DNA of 64,000 bases from Incurvaria masculella (taxonomy: Eukaryota > Arthropoda > Insecta > Lepidoptera > Incurvariidae), in contig OX335656.1 of NCBI GenBank assembly GCA_946894095.1, positions 2,371,001-2,435,000 on the forward strand. The letters are read 5' to 3'. The notes below the pieces were generated by a model. That model saw only the letters and a list, made by a program, of their open reading frames with translations. It had not been told where the DNA came from and made no database searches. Positions 56,701 to 62,700 of this stretch are shown here, one piece after another (position 1 is the first letter of the stretch; the number at the start of each line of letters is the position of its first letter). The position numbers and the translations under genes were made by a program.

Positions 56701-59700
56701 GACTGCACAGCTCCTGCTCGAGGTCCACGAGCTCGGCGACGCCCCCCACCGCCGGAGCCGCCACCGCGCCTTCGGCCCCGCCCCGCGCGCCCCCGCACAC
56801 CGTTTCAGACACCCTCGGCGCCGGCTCCACCTGTGTCACACTCTACGGGCCACCATTTAAGCTTTAGATTGCAATTCACCAAAATTTTGACGGGCCCTAG
56901 ATAGTGCGATTAGTATAAAAGTTGAAAACAAAGAAATTTATGAAAAAAAAATACAAATCTGGAATCCTCATATCAAGAATATTATTTTATTTATTGTATT
57001 GTATTTAATGTATCAGACATTAATTTGAGTTTGCACATCGACAACTCATCAGAAAACATTGTTCTGGTCATCCTGCTTCAGGCGAATGTAAACACCAAAA
57101 AGATCTCTAATTATTTTCAAAATCTGATTACAAGACTTCAATGTACGTAGATGTGGCTGTATAGCCCTAAATTTAATATAATATTGTTTCTAAATCCGGG
57201 AATACCAAGTACATAGAATACAATATGAGAAGTGAGATGTTTGGTGTCCAGATGTCACAACAATGTCAGTGATAATCTATCTGGAATCAGTTACTACACT
57301 AACATGCTAAGAAACCCCCACTTGAGGGGAAATCAATTTAAGGAAAAAAATCATTTTGGTCATAGGGCATTTGTTTAGTGCAGTCTGTGTGAAAAGCATA
57401 TGCCGCATTAGTGAGCCATTTTGTATTAGAAGTGACCATCCTAGTTCGCCCCAGAAGATTGAAGACCCCAGATTGTGCCAGATACTTCCGGAAGGGATTC
57501 CAGCAAGCCCATGATACAGATTCATTGGCACGACACACTCAATGGTTGGGCTTTACTGCCACCTTCATGCAGTCATGAACGAGAGAGCTATCTTTTATAC
57601 CCTAATTTTAGTCATATTAAGAGTAATTCTTTGAGGGTACGAAAAAGATATACATCGACACATTGCTTACTTTTTTTACCACTTCGAGTGGTCCACCGAC
57701 CTCTCTACCTATTGACTCATTCAATTTTTTTTTAACCTGCTACCTGTCTTTTGTCTTCTGTCTTGGTCACTAATCTTTGCCGATGTTTTATCTTTGCCGT
57801 TGTGTGTCCTGTGTCTGTGTGACGAAGCCCTGACGACAAGCCGATTGTCATGTTTGCCTATCAGGAACTGTGTAAATTGCTGTGTAAAATCTAGAGAGGG
57901 ACACAATGTACGGAAGAAGGAAAGTGCTGCTATTGCACGGTATGGCGGAGAATGCGGCCGAAGATCTGGGTATGATGGTAGCCCGGCTTTGTGAGGACAA
58001 ACTCGAACTGGCCTCTATAAAATCTACTGACTTAACTGCATGCAGACGTTTAGGGAAGCTACATCAAGATGGCAGTAGAAGGCGGCCTATCCTTGTGAAG
58101 TTCCGAAAAGTTGATGACAGAGCATCGGTATGGAATGCCAAGACCAAGTTGAAAGGGTCTGGCATGTCTGTCTCAGAGTTCCTGACCGCCGGGCGCCGGA
58201 AGCTGTTCTCGATGCCCGCAAGTCTTTCGGAATGGCTAAGGTATGGACGAGGGATGGGTGCGTGCACGCAACCTTGGAGGGCGCTGTAATTCGAATCACG
58301 TCGGAGGCGCAGCTCCTGCAGCTGGCGGCGGCGGCGGCGGCCGCTGAGTCATCTCCTGCTACGCAGAAAGCCGCTGACGAAGGAGCTAGTGGGGCTAAGC
58401 AACGTCCGACGCGGACCCGCACTCAGGGAAAGTTTTCCAAGGCCAAATAATAGTGGAACGCATTTATAAATGGTTGGTGTGAATTTCTCGAATTGAAGCA
58501 AAGTGAGTTTTGTTTTACTTCCTCTCTGTTTGTTCAATCAAATTGAATATTGTTTGTTTACAAACACAGTGCTACCAAAGAGTAAGCAGAGTAAACACAG
58601 CTATAGAACATTCATAATAAACAGAATTGATAATAGTCGGCCAAATAGGCATGCGTTCCGAATCGCGCTTCACGCACACTTGATGAGTTGCGTAAACATA
58701 TTTGCATTCATAATTATTACTCTTTCTTCATCTTTTAACTTTTACCGTTTCATTAATAATAGCTTTCCAGCTTGATTTGTTTTGTTCTGCATGCTTAATC
58801 TATATTATCTTCATCGATAAACATCAGCCGTAGATTCATGAGTTGAACGTTGTCAATTTGTAGCTGCGTTCGATTTGTGGCAGTTTGTTGAAGGTTAGTA
58901 GCTTTACCATTTATTACTATTTTTAAGTTTTAATATTACTTCCGCTAATTTAATATTATTCTAATTTGTGAAGTAGGTAAAGGAACAAATGTACACAAGT
59001 AATCCTTAATGTTTCTCGTCTATCGTTTGTAAATATACTCACCTTTGCAATTATCAATTAATTTATTTACACGCCAGCAGGTTTATTCACAGATTGGTTT
59101 CTTTAGAATTATAATATATTGCTTGCATTGTAGCAATATTGGTTATTAGTTTTTTTTTTTAGTTTAGGTTTTGATTTGCATACGCATACATATAATACAC
59201 GCATTTACTCCATCCTGTTCTTCTGGTTATTGCTGTTATTTGTATTTACACTGTCAGTATTTTTGTTAATCATAATTATGTCAACATCAAGTGAAAATGA
59301 CTCTTTCTTTTCAGCTGAAAAAGTCTCCGAAATTTCCTCATTGGACAGCTCATTTCAGAGTCTTAGCTCGAACGGTTCGACTTCCACTACTCCATCCGTA
59401 AACACCTTTTTGAAGGATACATTTACACAATTTCCCAAAAACTTTAACATTGCTCACGTTAATGCTCAGAGTTTGCCAGCACACTATGCAGATTTTCTTG
59501 AATATTTTAGAGATGTTCAACTGCATGCCTGTCTGATATCCGAGTCGTGGCTAAAACCATCCCTTCCATCCACCGCCTATCCTTTAGAAGGTTTTCGACT
59601 TATTAGAAACGACCGAACAGATCGTGTAGGTGGAGGGGTTGCTATTTATTTACGAAGTGATCTTGTTTACACTGTGGTAAAGCAGTCTACATCAACTTAT

Positions 59701-62700
59701 CCTCCGACTGCCGAGTACTTATGTGTTGAAGTTATTGTTGGCTGTAAAAAACTTTTACTAGTATGTGTATATGCTCCACCTAAGATTAATTATTTTCATG
59801 AATTTGAGGCACTTCTGGAGGATTTCAGATCCAGTTACGACCACATTATAATCATGGGGGATTTTAACACCTGCTTGCTGAAAAACGACGACAGATCGAA
59901 ACGTCTCTTGGACATCGTTGGTTCTATGAATATCAATATTTTACCACTAGACCCCACTCATCATTTAGAAACTTCTCATTCACTGATTGATTGTATCATG
60001 GTCTCATCAATCGTTTTTGTAAATTCTCATGGACAATGTACAGCATCAGGTCTTTCGCATCATGATTTAATTTATGCATCTTATAATATTCGCCCTAACA
60101 AGTGCAAGCCAAAACTCTTACTTCGCCGTAATTTTTTCTCCATTAATCACGACTCGCTTGTACACGACGCTCGCACTGTCGACTGGATTCCTGTGGAGGG
60201 TACGTCGGTGGATAGCATGGTGGATAGTTTTAATAAAAAAATTACTGTGCTTTACGATAAACATGCACCAATGAAGCCTACAAAAATCAAACGAACACCC
60301 GCACCTTGGATCACGGACGAAATTCGAGAATTTATGGGCAAGCGTGATCGAGCCAAGAGTCGTCATAAAAAAAACAAATCGGTGGAAAACTGGAATCATT
60401 ATAGACACTTGAGAAATCATTGTACACAGATGTGTCGAAAGGCCAAACGCAGTTATATACACAATTCAATAGCAACCTCAAATCCCAATGATGTCTGGCG
60501 CTTCCTTAGAACGTTAGGCATTGGCAAATCTGCATCGACAGAACCCTTACTAGTTGACCTGGAAAATCTTAATTCTTTTTTTTCTACTCCTACTACTACA
60601 GTTGACCCCTCTACTAAAAAATTCACTTGCGATACGCTTCCATTACTTGTTCCCAATTCAGACAACCCATTTGTTTTTTCTCTCACCTCAGACGTTGATA
60701 TAAGGAAAGCTATCTTATCTATAAAATCTCATGCAATTGGGCATGATGGTATGTGTCTAAAATTTTTGCTGCCTATCCTTGATTTGGTGGTACCTACAAT
60801 CACAATAATTATTAATACCTCTCTCTCAACCCAGCAGGTGCCAGAATCTTGGAAAAAGGCTATCATTATACCGCTCCCCAAAGTTAGCCATCCTACTGTC
60901 GACCGTGACTACAGGCCTATTTCAATACTTCCAGTAATGTCAAAAGTTTTGGAACTAATCGTACTCAAACAAATTTCAACGTTTCTCACAAAAAACGCTT
61001 TGCTTAACCCCTTTCAGTCCGGTTTTAGACCTGGTCATAGTACTGTCACGGCTCTGTTAAAGGTTACAGATGATTTGCGTCTCAACATTGAGAACCGAAA
61101 ACTAACAGTACTAGTTTTGCTGGATTTCAGCAATGCGTTTAATACTGTAGACCATGATATTCTTCTCGCTCTGCTGAAAGCTTATAATTTTTCTGAATCT
61201 GCCGTCACTTGGTTCAATACATTTCTGCGTGGCAGGCAACAATGTGTACGCGTCGATGACAATATGTCCGAATACTGTAAGCTAACGGCCGGTGTACCTC
61301 AAGGTAGCATTCTTTCACCCACCCTTTTTTCACTTTTCATTAACGCTATAGCTCTTCAATTAAAAACTTGCTATCACTTATATGCCGACGATCTCCAGCT
61401 GTACGTTGGCACCCCAGCTGATGGCCTAGCAAGTGCAATATCAAAATTAAACAATGATCTTACCAAAATAAACATCATTTCAAAACAGTTTGGCCTTGCG
61501 GTAAATCCCAAAAAATCGCAAGCTATGATCATAGGATCGTCACACTTCCTGACAAGAATATCTGTTGATAGCGATATTCCTCAAATTGTCTATGATGATT
61601 CCAGCATTCCTTTCGTAAATATTGCGAAAAACTTAGGTATTCTGTTAGATGATCGACTGTCCTGGAAACCCCAGGTAAGGGATATCAGCCGCAAACTTTT
61701 TATCCGTTTGCACTCTCTTAAACGTTTACAATATTTCCTGCCTCTCCAGACAAAGATAATACTTGCACAATCTCTACTTCTCCCATTGCTTGATTATGCC
61801 GACACATGTTACTTGGACGTCTCGCAGGACATGCTAGATAAACTGGAACGACTACAGAACGTGTGCATTCGTTTCATTTATGGTTTACGTAAGTTTGACC
61901 ATATTTCAGAATACCGAGCTAGACTGAACTGGCTTCCAATTAGATATCGAAGGGACTGTCACATTCTATTTATGTTATATCGCATTCTTCATGATCCTCA
62001 TGCTCCCTCGTATCTACGTGAAAAATTTTCGTTCCTTTCAGAACATGGCCTATCCCTCCGTTCCCTTGAGTGTAAGACCTTGGCAATCCCTGAGCACCGT
62101 TCATCCTCTTACTCAAACTCATTTACAGTTCAGGCTGCCAGACTTTGGAATGAGCTGCCCGACGAAGTAAGAGTAAGTGAATCTCTTAATTCATTTAAGT
62201 ACAGAGTTAAGAACATATTCAAGCAGAAAAAAATGTATGTTACCTAATGTCTATTTGTATATCACATCAGTGTTTAATTATCGTTTAGAAAATTTACTGT
62301 AGTTGCGTATGTGTGTGTGTGTCTATGATTTTCGTTTATAAGTCTTTTTTTTTATATAGTCTCGTTTTTTAATAGTTTTTAAGAAATTTTCTTTTTAAAT
62401 GTTTAACTTCTACTACTCTATACACTTTCTTTTTCGGTAGGGTTAGTTGTAAGATATTGCTTTTTAGCGATAAGCTCGCCCTTTACATGTATGTATCAAA
62501 GAGTAAATAAAATAAAATAAAACGTAGTAGGTATGTTTGAAGGGGCCCTGAACACTTTTAGAGGTTCACACGTTGAGAAATCAGAGACGACTATGCCAGC
62601 CTCTCTCTGTTGACCCTATCATCAGATTATAGGTATATGACGGGATCGCGCTTCGAAAAGTGCAGGTTCTATAGCCGCAGGCTGGTGTGCTCGGGACAGA

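Larger units (their letters stand above)
57780..62521 (+). mobile_element. CR1-like LINE, near-complete, antisense in a Dab intron
   Basis: It has a frameshifted ORF1 (57906-58450), an intact ORF2 (59278-62247) and a 3' UTR ending in an (AAAAT)n tail at about 62503-62521. It is the same clade as the LINE at 25.1-30.0 kb but clearly a different family. The 5' end is unresolved. Confidence 0.75.
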
